Below, piece by piece: positions 7,581-15,623 of a DNA stretch of 64,000 bases. The notes below the pieces were generated by a model, which was not told where the DNA came from, ran no database searches, and saw nothing but the letters and a program-made list of their open reading frames with translations. The stretch spans positions 1 through 64,000 of the forward strand of contig NZ_AUKG01000004.1 in the NCBI RefSeq assembly GCF_000424625.1, in the 5' to 3' direction. Made by a program: the position numbers and the translations under genes. How positions within the stretch are numbered: position 1 is the first letter of the stretch; each line of letters starts with the position of its first letter. The DNA comes from Conexibacter woesei Iso977N. Its GTDB lineage: Bacteria > Actinomycetota > Thermoleophilia > Solirubrobacterales > Solirubrobacteraceae.

Positions 7581-8667
7581 CGCCGGCACGTTGCTCGGCG
7601 GGATCTTCGCGCGCGGCGGCGCCGCGGCGGCGGTGAGCGACGCCGCGTTCGTGCAGGCGATGCTCGACGTCGAGGTCGCGCATGCGCGCGCGGTGTTGCC
7701 GCCCGACGCCGCCGACCGCGTGGCGGCGGCCGCGACGCTGGACGCGTTCGACCTGGTGTCGCTGGGCGCCGCGGCGGCGCGGCACGCGACGCCGGTCATC
7801 GGGCTGGTCGACGCGCTGCGCGCCGCGTCGGGGGTCGAGGAGGTCCACGTGGGCCTCACGTCGCAGGACGTCGTCGACACCGCGTTGATGGTGGTGTCGA
7901 AGCGCGCGTTGTTGGTGATCTTGGCCGACGCGCGCGCTGCGGCGTCCGCGCTGGCGCTGCTGGCGGAGGCGCACCGCGCGACGCCGATCCTGGCGCGCAC
8001 GCTGATGCAGCCCGCGCAGCCGACGACGTTCGGGCTGAAGGCCGCGGGCTGGATGACGGCGATCGACGAGGCCGCCGCGGCGCTGGCGGGCGTCGAGCTG
8101 GCGGTGCAGGTCGGCGGCGCGGTCGGCAACCGGACCGACTCCGCGGCGGCGGTCGCGGCCGCGCTCGGGCTGGCCGAGCCGGTGCTGCCATGGCACGGCG
8201 ACCGGCGCCGGGTCGCGGCGCTCGCGGGCGCGCTGGGCGTGCTCGCGGGGTCGGTCGGCAAGGTCGCGGGCGACGTGGTCCTGCTGGCCCAGGGCGAGGT
8301 CGCCGAGGTCCGCGACGGCGTGGCCGGCGGCTCGTCGGCGATGGCGCACAAGGCCAACCCGGTCGCGGCGATCTCCACGCGGGCGTGCGCGAAGCGCGTC
8401 CCGGGCCTGGTGGCGACCATGTTGTCCGTGATGGACGGCGAGCACGAGCGCGCCGCGGGCGCGTGGCAGGCGGAGTGGGAGACGCTGCGGGAGCTGCTGC
8501 GCTGCACCGGCTCGGCCGTCGCGTGGTGCCGCGCGCTGCTGGAGCACCTGGAGGTCGACCCCGCGCGCATGGCCACCAACTTGAGCACGATCCTCGGCGA
8601 CGACGCGGTTGCGCACAACACCGACATGTTGATCGATCGCGCGCTCGCCGCCCACCGCGCGCGATGA
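7519..8667 (+). CDS. pcaB: 3-carboxy-cis,cis-muconate cycloisomerase
   Basis: A fumarase/aspartase-superfamily enzyme that lactonises 3-carboxy-cis,cis-muconate to 4-carboxymuconolactone. The superfamily signature GGSSAMAHKANPV, carrying the catalytic serine loop, is at about residues 272-284, and GLTSQDVVDTAL is a second conserved region. The start is uncertain: ATG 7519 overlaps pcaG by 62 bp and adds a Ser/Thr-rich leader that is merely pcaG read in another frame. TTG 7591, 10 bp after the pcaG stop, would give a start typical of the family (LLGGIFARGG). Neither has a clear ribosome binding site. It overlaps pcaD by 4 bp. Confidence 0.88.
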   Translation: MATDSTSTSRATARPSSSTSDAGTLLGGIFARGGAAAAVSDAAFVQAMLDVEVAHARAVLPPDAADRVAAAATLDAFDLVSLGAAAARHATPVIGLVDALRAASGVEEVHVGLTSQDVVDTALMVVSKRALLVILADARAAASALALLAEAHRATPILARTLMQPAQPTTFGLKAAGWMTAIDEAAAALAGVELAVQVGGAVGNRTDSAAAVAAALGLAEPVLPWHGDRRRVAALAGALGVLAGSVGKVAGDVVLLAQGEVAEVRDGVAGGSSAMAHKANPVAAISTRACAKRVPGLVATMLSVMDGEHERAAGAWQAEWETLRELLRCTGSAVAWCRALLEHLEVDPARMATNLSTILGDDAVAHNTDMLIDRALAAHRAR

Positions 8668-9425
8668 CGCTGCACCACGAGACGCGCGGCTCCGGGCCTG
8701 CGGTCCTGCTCGCGGGGTCGCTCGGGACGACGCTGGAGATGTGGGAGCCGCAGGTCGCCGCGCTCTCCGAGCACTTCACGACGATCGCCTACGACCAGCT
8801 CGGCCACGGCCGCTCGCCGGTCCCGGAGGGGCCGTACTCGGTCCCGCAGCTCGGCGAGGCCGCGCTCGAGCTCCTCGACCACCTCGACGTGGAGCGCGCG
8901 TCGTTCGTCGGGCTGTCGATCGGCGGCATGGTCGGGCAGTGGCTGGCGGCCAACGCGCCCGAGCGGATCAACCGCCTCGTCCTGCTCTGCACGACCTCGC
9001 ACTTCCCCTCCGCCGACCCGTGGCGCGAGCGCGCGCGGCGCGTCATCGCCGAGGGCACGACCGCGGGGATCGCGCCGGACGTCGTCGCGCGCTGGCTCAC
9101 GCCGGCCTACGCGGAGGCGCACCCGGACGACGCGGAGCGCCTGCGCGCGATGCTCTCCGCGCAGCCGGTCAAGGGCTACGCGGCCTGTTGCGCGGCGCTC
9201 GCGACGCTCGACCTCCGCGAGGACCTCGGGAGGATCGCCGCGCCGGCGCTCGTCGTCGGCGGCGCGCAGGACCTCGCGATCCCGCCCGACAACCAGCGCT
9301 TCCTCGCCGACCACATCAACAACGCGCGGCTGGAGCTCCTCGACCCGGGGGCCCACGTCGTGTCGATCGAGCGGGCCGGCGAGGTCACCGCGCTGATCCG
9401 CGCCCATCTGGAGGCCGCACCATGA
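8664..9425 (+). CDS. pcaD: 3-oxoadipate enol-lactonase
   Basis: An alpha/beta hydrolase of 253 residues that opens 3-oxoadipate enol-lactone. The nucleophile elbow GLSIGGMVG, the acid residue in VVGGAQDLAIP and the histidine in DPGAHVVSIE form the expected triad. AYDQLGHGRSP is the usual strand-turn after the oxyanion region. Unlike some actinobacteria, where PcaD and PcaC are fused (PcaL), the two are separate here but overlap by 4 bp (ATGA), which keeps them translationally coupled. Confidence 0.93.
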   Translation: MTLHHETRGSGPAVLLAGSLGTTLEMWEPQVAALSEHFTTIAYDQLGHGRSPVPEGPYSVPQLGEAALELLDHLDVERASFVGLSIGGMVGQWLAANAPERINRLVLLCTTSHFPSADPWRERARRVIAEGTTAGIAPDVVARWLTPAYAEAHPDDAERLRAMLSAQPVKGYAACCAALATLDLREDLGRIAAPALVVGGAQDLAIPPDNQRFLADHINNARLELLDPGAHVVSIERAGEVTALIRAHLEAAP

Positions 9426-9808
9426 GCGACAACTTGCACGACGCCGGGATGAAGGTCCGCCGCGAGGTGCTGGGCGACGCGCACGTCGACCGCGCGGTCG
9501 CGGGGACGACGGAGTTCAGCGCGCCGTTCCAGGAGTTCATCACCAACATGGCGTGGGGCTCGGTCTGGACGCGCGAGGAGCAGCTCGGGCGCCGTGAGCG
9601 GTCGATGATCACGCTCGCCGTGCTGACAACGCTGCGCGCCGAGGACGAGCTGGCGATGCACGTCCGGGCGGCGCTGCGCAACGGGCTGACGGCCGAGGAG
9701 ATCCGCGAGGTGATCCTGCACACCGCCGTCTACGCGGGCGTGCCGCAGGCCAACACGGCGATCGCCGCCGCGCAGCAGGTGCTGCGCGACGAGGGCGTGA
9801 TCGAGTGA
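9422..9808 (+). CDS. pcaC: 4-carboxymuconolactone decarboxylase
   Basis: A 128-residue member of the carboxymuconolactone decarboxylase (AhpD-like) family that decarboxylates 4-carboxymuconolactone to the enol-lactone used by PcaD. The family core is intact: ERSMITLAVLTTL, the ELAMHVRAALRNGLT segment and ILHTAVYAGVPQAN with the conserved histidine. There is no CxxC pair, so this is not a peroxiredoxin-type AhpD. It overlaps both neighbours by 4 bp. Confidence 0.94.
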   Translation: MSDNLHDAGMKVRREVLGDAHVDRAVAGTTEFSAPFQEFITNMAWGSVWTREEQLGRRERSMITLAVLTTLRAEDELAMHVRAALRNGLTAEEIREVILHTAVYAGVPQANTAIAAAQQVLRDEGVIE

Positions 9809-10614
9809 CGCAGACGCCGCCCGAGGCCGCGGACCCGCCGGCGCGCGACCGCCAGTTCGTCCAGTCGCTGGAGCGCGGCCTGTCGGTGATCCGGGCGCTG
9901 TCGGCGCCCGAGCCGCAGACGCTGTCGGAGGTCGCGCGTGCGACCGGGCTGACCCGCGCGGCGTCGCGGCGGTTCCTGCTGACGCTGCAGCAGCTCGGCT
10001 ACGTGCATCTCTCCGGGACCCGCTTCGCTCTGACACCGCAAGTGCTGGAGCTGGGCTACGCGTACCTGTCGAGCCTGACCCTGCCCGAGGTCGCCCAGCC
10101 GCATCTGGAGCGGCTGGTGGAGGAGATCCACGAGTCGTCGTCGGTGAGCGTGCTCGACGGCACCGACGTCGTCTACGTCGCCCGCGTCCCCACCCGCCGG
10201 ATCATGCGCGTGGCGATCTCCGTCGGGACGCGCTTCCCCGCCTACGCGACGTCCATGGGCCGCGTCCTGCTGGCGGGCCTGAGCGAAGCCGACCTCGCCG
10301 AGACGATCGCGCAGTCCGACCTGCAGCCGCTGACGCCCGAGACGCTCGCCGACGAGCGCAGCCTGCGCACCGAGCTCGACAAGGTCCGCAGCCAGGGCTG
10401 GGCGCTGGTCGACCAGGAGCTCGAAGCCGGCCTGCGCTCGATCGCCGCGCCCATCCACGACCGCGACGGCAACACCGTCGCCGCGATCAACGTCTCCGCC
10501 CAGGCCGCCCGCACCGACGTCGCCGACGTCCACGCCACCCTCCTGCCGCCACTCCTGGCGACGGCCCGCGCCGTCGAGCGCGACCTCGCCGCCGCCCGCC
10601 ACAGCACCGGCTGA
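9805..10614 (+). CDS. pcaR: IclR-family regulator of the pca/pob genes
   Basis: A 269-residue IclR-type regulator. An N-terminal winged helix (about residues 17-80, with LSEVARATGLTRAASRRFLLTL as the recognition region) precedes the effector-binding IclR domain (about 90-262: SSSVSVLDGTDVVYVARV, RFPAYATSMGRVLLAGL, SIAAPIHDRDGNTVAAINV). PcaR, PcaU and PobR of other bacteria belong to this subgroup and respond to protocatechuate, 4-hydroxybenzoate or 3-oxoadipate. As the last gene of the operon (GTG 9805 inside the pcaC stop) it would be under its own control. The symbol is assigned by context; activator or repressor mode cannot be read from sequence. Confidence 0.85.
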   Translation: MTQTPPEAADPPARDRQFVQSLERGLSVIRALSAPEPQTLSEVARATGLTRAASRRFLLTLQQLGYVHLSGTRFALTPQVLELGYAYLSSLTLPEVAQPHLERLVEEIHESSSVSVLDGTDVVYVARVPTRRIMRVAISVGTRFPAYATSMGRVLLAGLSEADLAETIAQSDLQPLTPETLADERSLRTELDKVRSQGWALVDQELEAGLRSIAAPIHDRDGNTVAAINVSAQAARTDVADVHATLLPPLLATARAVERDLAAARHSTG

Positions 10615-10629
10615 GCGGCGGTCCGGCGG

Positions 10630-11730
10630 CTAGGCCGCCGGGAGGGTGAACCAGAAGCGGGAGCCGGTGCCGGTCGTGGAGTCGACGCCGATCGAGCCGG
10701 AGTTGCGTTCGATCACGCGCTGGGCGATCGCCAGGCCGAGGCCGGTGCCGGGCTGGCCGGCGGCCGAGGGCAGGCGGGCGAAGGGCTGGAACAGTCGCGG
10801 ACGGTCCTGGGGATCGATGCCCATGCCGTTGTCGACCACGTCGAGGCGGATGTCCCTGGCGCCCTCGAGCAGCGCCGCGCGGACCGTCACGCGCGGCTGC
10901 TCGACCGACGCGAACTTCACCGCGTTGGAGATCAGGTTGCGCAGCGCGGCCTCGACGTCGCGGGACTCGGCGTGGACGTGGAGCTCGCCGGCGACGTCGA
11001 CCTCGATCGGCGTTCCGTGCTCGTCGATCGTCGCCTGGAGCTCCTTCAACACCGCGCCGACGGAGTCGGCCAGGACCACGGTGTTGCCCGGCTCCCCGGA
11101 CGACTCGGCGGCGCGGGCGTAGTCGAGCAGGTCGTCGACCATCTGCGACATGCGCGTCACGCCGGAGGTGATGTGGTCCAGGTACTTGCGGGCCGCCCCG
11201 TCCAGCTCGGCGCCGTGGCGCTCGACCAGCAGCCCCGAGAAGCCGCCGATCGTCCGCAGCGGCTCCTGCAGGTCGTGCGCGGCGACCGCGGCGAAGCGGT
11301 CCAGCTCCGTGTTGGTTCGCTCCAGCCTCGCGTTGGCCTCCCGCAGCGCCTGGTCGGCGGCGCGCCGCTCGGTGAGATCGCGTACGAGCTTGCCGTAGCC
11401 GATGACCGTGCCGTCCGGCTCGCGGATCGCGGTGATCAGCACGTTGGCCCAGAACTGCGTGCCGTCGCGCCGCACGCGCCAGCCCTCGTTCTCGACCCGG
11501 CCCTCGCGCGCGGCGGTCGCCAGCAGCGTCTGCGGCAGGCCGTGCGCGCGGTCCTCGTCGGTGTAGAACATCGAGAAGTTCTGGCCGATCGCCTGCTCCT
11601 CGGTGTAGCCCTTCAGCCGCGCGGCGCCGGCGTTCCAGGTCGTGATCGTGCCCTCGGGGTCCAGCAGCAGGATCGCGTAGTCGCGGATGGTGTCGACCAG
11701 CAGCGCCAACTCGTCCGCGCGCCGTGACAT
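10630..11730 (-). CDS. PAS-domain sensor histidine kinase
   Basis: A soluble 366-residue kinase without membrane segments. A PAS domain (about residues 8-120: IRDYAILLLDPEGTITTWN, GWRVRRDGTQFWANV, and the PAC-type end GYGKLVRDLTERR) leads through a short coiled coil to a HisKA domain with phospho-acceptor His152 in AHDLQEPLRTIGGF, then an ATPase domain with the N box (LISNAVKF), G1 (VVDNGMGID) and G2 (GTGLGLAI). Related PAS kinases with this H box resemble bacteriophytochrome-type kinases. ATG 11730 was chosen (GGGAT upstream); GTG 11745 is possible. It follows the response regulator gene by 19 bp, so the two form a pair. It is convergent with pcaR. Confidence 0.9.
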   Translation of the reverse strand: MSRRADELALLVDTIRDYAILLLDPEGTITTWNAGAARLKGYTEEQAIGQNFSMFYTDEDRAHGLPQTLLATAAREGRVENEGWRVRRDGTQFWANVLITAIREPDGTVIGYGKLVRDLTERRAADQALREANARLERTNTELDRFAAVAAHDLQEPLRTIGGFSGLLVERHGAELDGAARKYLDHITSGVTRMSQMVDDLLDYARAAESSGEPGNTVVLADSVGAVLKELQATIDEHGTPIEVDVAGELHVHAESRDVEAALRNLISNAVKFASVEQPRVTVRAALLEGARDIRLDVVDNGMGIDPQDRPRLFQPFARLPSAAGQPGTGLGLAIAQRVIERNSGSIGVDSTTGTGSRFWFTLPAA

Positions 11731-11749
11731 CTGATCCCGTGCCACGTCC

Positions 11750-12145
11750 TCAGCGCCCTGACGCGGCGCGTTCGGAGATGAAGCCGACCAGGTCCCCGAA
11801 GCGGTCCTTGAGGAAGTGTCGCGTCGCCCCGGCCTGCGCGAACTGGCGCTCGGCCCCGGGAACGGCGGTGAAGGCAACCACCTCAACATCGGCGTTCAAC
11901 GCCTTCAACTCGCGCGTCGTGGTCACGCCGTCCATGCCCGGCATGTTCTGGTCGACGACCGCGAGGTCCGGCGGATCGGCGGCGACGACCGCCAGCGCCT
12001 CCTCGCCCCCGCTGGCCTCGACGACCTCGACGCCCTCGTTGTCGCTCAGCATCGCCCGGATCAGGGCACGGATGTCCGGCGCATCGTCGACGACGAGGAC
12101 GCGTAGAACGCGTGGCTGAGACGTGGGACCCACTGTGTTGGTCAT
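11750..12145 (-). CDS. Single-domain response regulator (CheY-like)
   Basis: A 131-residue stand-alone receiver domain, probably the phosphoryl acceptor of the adjacent kinase. It has the acidic pair Asp20-Asp21 (VLVVDDAPDIR), phosphorylation site Asp65 (DLAVVDQNMPGMDG), switch Thr93 (VVAFTAVPGA) and Lys113 (HFLKDRFG). No output domain follows, so it must act by protein contact or pass the phosphate on. ATG 12145 was preferred over upstream starts because it gives a short linker before the first strand; GGGAAG lies a few bases upstream. It is divergent from the small paralogous pair at 12322. Confidence 0.88.
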   Translation of the reverse strand: MTNTVGPTSQPRVLRVLVVDDAPDIRALIRAMLSDNEGVEVVEASGGEEALAVVAADPPDLAVVDQNMPGMDGVTTTRELKALNADVEVVAFTAVPGAERQFAQAGATRHFLKDRFGDLVGFISERAASGR

Positions 12146-12261
12146 CGGCTTCCCGTCCCGCCCACTGGAGCAGACCAGTACGCGACACGACGAAGGTCGC
12201 AAAGCTACCGCGCCGCCCCGACGACGGCCCCGTCAGCTTTCCGACGAGCGCTGGCGCACCC

Positions 12262-12286
12262 GGCGTCACCCACCGCGGGTGACGCC
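12262..12286. promoter_or_regulatory. Perfect 10-bp dyad, possible operator
   Basis: GGCGTCACCC (12262-12271) and GGGTGACGCC (12277-12286) are exact inverted copies separated by five bases. The element sits in the 176-bp gap between the divergent response regulator and small-protein genes. The inner core CGTCACCC-N5-GGGTGACG recurs at 21092-21112 in another divergent gap, which argues for a protein-binding site and not a chance hairpin. Confidence 0.5.
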
Positions 12287-12321
12287 GACCCACCCGGCCA
12301 CGCGGGACCGTCCCCAGCATC

Positions 12322-12543
12322 GTGACGGCGTATGAGATCAGCGTTCTGGGGCGGGTCGACAGCGCGCTCCTCGCGGACCTGGAGGACCTCGAGACCGTGC
12401 GGCGCCCCACGGTCACGGTCCTGCGCAGCACGCTCTCCGATCCCGCCCAGCTGCGCCGGCTGCTCGCGCGCCTCCAGGACCGCGGGCTGGAGCTCGTCGA
12501 GATCCGCCAGCTCGACGCCGACGACGCCACCGGGACGGAGTGA
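12322..12543 (+). CDS. Small conserved actinobacterial protein, copy 1
   Basis: A 73-residue protein with predicted beta-alpha-beta pattern: YEISVLGRV, an acidic helix, TVTVLRSTLSD, a helix AQLRRLLARLQDRG and a last strand LELVEIRQL. It is a clear paralog of the next gene. From memory it fits a widespread actinobacterial family of small proteins with the core TVLxGxxxDQxxLxxLLxRxxxLGLELV, for which I know no function. GTG 12322 is used; no strong ribosome binding site is seen. It overlaps the next gene by 4 bp (GTGA). Confidence 0.7.
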   Translation: MTAYEISVLGRVDSALLADLEDLETVRRPTVTVLRSTLSDPAQLRRLLARLQDRGLELVEIRQLDADDATGTE

Positions 12544-12770
12544 GCGCGCCGATGGACGCCGGCGAATACGAGTTCCGGGTCCGTGGCCGGCTCGACGACG
12601 CCAGCGCGCAGCGCCTCCAGGAGTTCGACGGTGAGCTGCAGGCCGCCGAGACCGTGCTGCGCGGCCGCCTTCAAGACCAATCACAACTCCAGGGCACGCT
12701 CGCGCGCCTGCAGGAGCAGGGCCTGGAGCTGCTGGAGGTCAAGAAGGTCGCGCGCAGGACGTCCGGCTGA
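12540..12770 (+). CDS. Small conserved actinobacterial protein, copy 2
   Basis: A 76-residue paralog of the preceding protein. Matching blocks are YEFRVRGRLD, ETVLRGRLQDQSQLQG, TLARLQEQGLELLEVKKV. The two copies align over nearly their full length but are far from identical, so the duplication is old, and the coupled GTGA overlap suggests a heteromeric product. The end is only 3 bp from the end of the convergent LAL regulator gene. Confidence 0.7.
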   Translation: MSAPMDAGEYEFRVRGRLDDASAQRLQEFDGELQAAETVLRGRLQDQSQLQGTLARLQEQGLELLEVKKVARRTSG

Positions 12771-12773
12771 CGC

Positions 12774-15527
12774 TCAGCGGTCGCCCGGATCGCCGAGCCG
12801 CCCGGGTGCGACCAGGCCCAGCTCGCGCGCACGCCGCACCGCGTCACGGCGCCCGCCCGCGTCGAGCTTGCGGTAGATCGACTTCAGGTGCGACTTGACC
12901 GTGTTGACGGTCACGAAGAGCTCGCCGGCGATCTCCCCCGCCGTCAGCATCGTCGGCAGGTAGCGCAGGACCGCCAGCTCGCGCTCGCTGAGCTCCTCGC
13001 GCAGCGGCTCGACGTCGCCGCCCGCCGAGGCGCTCGTGCCGGACGCCACCAGCTCCTGGACCTCGCCGATCAGCGACCGGTGGCTGGTCCCGAAGCGCAG
13101 CAGGTGCTGGAAGACCGGCTCGATCGCCGGCGTCGCCTCCGCCAGCCCGAGCCGCAGCCCGTCGGGCTCGGCCAGGTCGAGCGCGCGCTCGGCCAGCTCG
13201 GCCGCCGTCCTGCGCTCGTGCTGGACCTCGGCCGCCGCGGCCGCGACGGCCAGCGCGGCAACCGCGTCGCAGCCCGCGACGTCGGTCCCGTCGACGACCG
13301 CCGACGCGCGCTCCAGCGCCGCGCCCGGCTGGCCCGCGGCCAGCTCGCAGCGCGCCAGCGCGATCGCCAGGACCGGCTGGTGGGCGACGTCGGCGTCGGC
13401 GTCGGCCGCCGCCACGTCGGCGCGCAGCGCCGCGGCGTCCGCCCCGGAGCGCGTGAGCAGCCGCGCCCGCGCGGCGCGCGCCTGGGCGCGCATCGCCTCC
13501 GGCGGCGTCCAGCCGTCCAGCAGCTCCGCCAGGACCGTCAGCGCGGCGGCCGCGCCGTCGCGGTCGGCGCCGGCCAGCAGCCGGGACCTCACGAGCAACA
13601 ACGACAACTCGGTCAGCCGGTCGGGGACCGCGCCGCCCGCGGCGCTCGCCCGCCCCGCGCGCTCCAGCTCCGCGTCGGCCAGCAGGGTGTTCCCGGACTC
13701 GGCGGCGGCGAGCGCCCGCGCGAGGTGCGCCGGGGCCACGAGCGGCTCCGCGCAGCCCTCGCCCTGGTCCGCCAGGACCGCGTCGGCGGCGAGCGTCGCC
13801 TGCCGCAGCCGTCCCTCGCGCGCGCACAGCCAGGCGCGCTCGGCGCCCGCGGCGGACTCGACCGCCGGCGTCCCGGCCTGGCGCGCCAGCTCGCCCGCGC
13901 GCCGCAGCTCGCCCTCGGCGCCGGCCTCGCCCTCGGCGGCCTGCAGGCGCCCGAGCTCCAGGTGCGCGAGCGCGCGCGCCACGCGGTCGCGGTGCGCGTC
14001 GTCGCGGGTGATCGCCGCCGCGGCAACGGCGCGCTCGCGGTGGCCGGCGTCGAAGTCGCCCTTGCGCCGCGCGCGCTCCAGGCGCAGCAGCGACAGGTCG
14101 CGCGTCAGCAGCGCGCGCCGCGGTCCGGTCAGGTGCTCGCGCGCGCCGGCGGCGGTGCGCATCAGCGCCGCCGCGCGCTCGCCGTCGCCCTCGTCCAGCG
14201 ACCGCGCCGCGGCGACCAGCGTCACGTGCGGGCGGCGCTCCAGCGCGTCCTCCGACAGGCCGGTGACGACCGCGTCGAGCGTCGCGCCCGCGCCGTCGAG
14301 GCGCAGCTCGATCCAGTGCTCGGCCAGGACGCGCTCGGCAAGGTCCCAGTCACGCCCGAGCGCCGCGTGGCGGACCGCCTCGGCAGGATTGCCCTGCTCC
14401 GAGAACCACGCCGCCGCGCGGCGGTGCTGCTCGGCGACCGCCTCGGGCCCGAGCGCGGCGAGCTGCGAGCGCAGCAGCTCGGCGAACAGCGCGTGATAGC
14501 GGAACCAATGGCCGTGGCGATCGAGCGGGACGACGAACGCGTTGGCCCGGACCAAGGCCTCCAACATGTCCTGCGCGCCGTGACCGGCGGTCAGCGCGTC
14601 GGCCAGCGGGCCGGACACGTGCTCGGCGACGATCGCGGTCCGCAGCAGCAGCTCGCGCACCGGCGCGGGCTGGCGCGAGAGGACCTCCTCGATCAGGAAC
14701 GCCACGACCGCGCGGTCATCGCCCGCGAAGTCGGCGACCAGCGCGCCCGGATCCGGGTGGCCGGCGAGTGATAGCGCTGCCAGCCGGAGCCCCGCCGCCC
14801 AGCCCTCCGTGCGCGCGACCAGCTGGCCGAGGTCGTCCTCCGCCAGCTGCACGTCGTGGCCCGCGAGCAGCTGGGCGGCTTCTGGTGCGGTGAAGGCGAG
14901 GTCGGACCCGCGCAGCTCGGACAGCTCGCCTGCGACGCGCAGGCGGTGCAGCGGCAGGTCCGGGTCGTTGCGGGTGCTGAGCACGAGCCGCAGGCGCTGT
15001 GGGCGCACGCGCAGCAGCGTCGCCAGGACGGCGGGCGCCGCGGCGCCCTCGGCGTCCTGCAGGTCGTCGACGACCAGGACGAACGGCGCGCGCCCCGGCC
15101 GTGCCTCGACCGCGGCGGCGACGCGCTCGGCCAGGCGCTCGGGCGTGGCGGGCGCCGCGCCGCGCAGGGCGCCGCCGCCGAACGCGGCGACGAACCGCGC
15201 CCACACGTCGCCGAGGTCGGCGCACGAGCGGTCGAAGGCGACCCAGGCCGCCGCGGCCGGCCCGGGGTGCGCGCGAGCGTCGAGCCATGCCGAGAGCAGC
15301 ATGGTCTTGCCCGCGCCGGGCGGCGCGGCGACGAGGGTGACCGGCCGGTCGACGGCGTCGTCCAAGCGCTGGTGGAGGCGCTCACGGACGACCGTCCCGG
15401 CCGCTGGGCGCGGGAGTCGGCTCGTTCCAGGACGCCCGGCCGCGCGGCGCCGCGAGCGCGGGCGATCGGGCAGTGGCTCGCGCGGCGCGGTGGGGGTGCG
15501 GGGCCCTGGGGAGCTCGGCTCTCGCAT
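12774..15527 (-). CDS. LAL-type (large ATP-binding) LuxR transcriptional regulator 1
   Basis: A 917-residue MalT-like regulator. After a basic, proline-rich 45-residue leader comes an NTPase domain with Walker A APPGAGKT (68-75) and Walker B LVVDDLQD (about 152), then the winged-helix-like region, a long alpha-helical TPR-like sensor section (about 400-840, very Ala/Arg/Glu-rich) and a C-terminal LuxR helix-turn-helix (about 848-905: LSERELAVLRYL, TAGEIAGELFVTVNTVKSHL). Proteins of this class assemble in an ATP-dependent way when they bind an inducer. The inducer is unknown. A second LAL gene lies 96 bp upstream on the same strand. Confidence 0.88.
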   Translation of the reverse strand: MREPSSPGPRTPTAPREPLPDRPRSRRRAAGRPGTSRLPRPAAGTVVRERLHQRLDDAVDRPVTLVAAPPGAGKTMLLSAWLDARAHPGPAAAAWVAFDRSCADLGDVWARFVAAFGGGALRGAAPATPERLAERVAAAVEARPGRAPFVLVVDDLQDAEGAAAPAVLATLLRVRPQRLRLVLSTRNDPDLPLHRLRVAGELSELRGSDLAFTAPEAAQLLAGHDVQLAEDDLGQLVARTEGWAAGLRLAALSLAGHPDPGALVADFAGDDRAVVAFLIEEVLSRQPAPVRELLLRTAIVAEHVSGPLADALTAGHGAQDMLEALVRANAFVVPLDRHGHWFRYHALFAELLRSQLAALGPEAVAEQHRRAAAWFSEQGNPAEAVRHAALGRDWDLAERVLAEHWIELRLDGAGATLDAVVTGLSEDALERRPHVTLVAAARSLDEGDGERAAALMRTAAGAREHLTGPRRALLTRDLSLLRLERARRKGDFDAGHRERAVAAAAITRDDAHRDRVARALAHLELGRLQAAEGEAGAEGELRRAGELARQAGTPAVESAAGAERAWLCAREGRLRQATLAADAVLADQGEGCAEPLVAPAHLARALAAAESGNTLLADAELERAGRASAAGGAVPDRLTELSLLLVRSRLLAGADRDGAAAALTVLAELLDGWTPPEAMRAQARAARARLLTRSGADAAALRADVAAADADADVAHQPVLAIALARCELAAGQPGAALERASAVVDGTDVAGCDAVAALAVAAAAAEVQHERRTAAELAERALDLAEPDGLRLGLAEATPAIEPVFQHLLRFGTSHRSLIGEVQELVASGTSASAGGDVEPLREELSERELAVLRYLPTMLTAGEIAGELFVTVNTVKSHLKSIYRKLDAGGRRDAVRRARELGLVAPGRLGDPGDR

Positions 15528-15585
15528 TCACGAGGATTCACTCAGAAGGCCTACATCTGCGCGTCCCCCGAAACGGATGATTCAC
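15526..15585 (-). promoter_or_regulatory. Three GTGAAT repeats upstream of the LAL regulator
   Basis: GTGAAT is found on the minus strand at 15531-15526, 15541-15536 and 15585-15580. The first two are exactly 10 bp apart, on one face of the helix, and the first overlaps the start codon. Direct repeats at such a position could be an autoregulatory site. The rest of the 96-bp gap shows no clear promoter. Confidence 0.25.
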
Positions 15586-15623
15586 CTACCGGAAAGTAGT
15601 TTGCGCGTAGCGTTTTGCATCGG

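Noticed and set aside
7083-9407. 774-codon minus-strand open frame across pcaG, pcaB and pcaD
   Set aside because: All three genes are clear on the plus strand with catalytic motifs; the antisense product is low-complexity.
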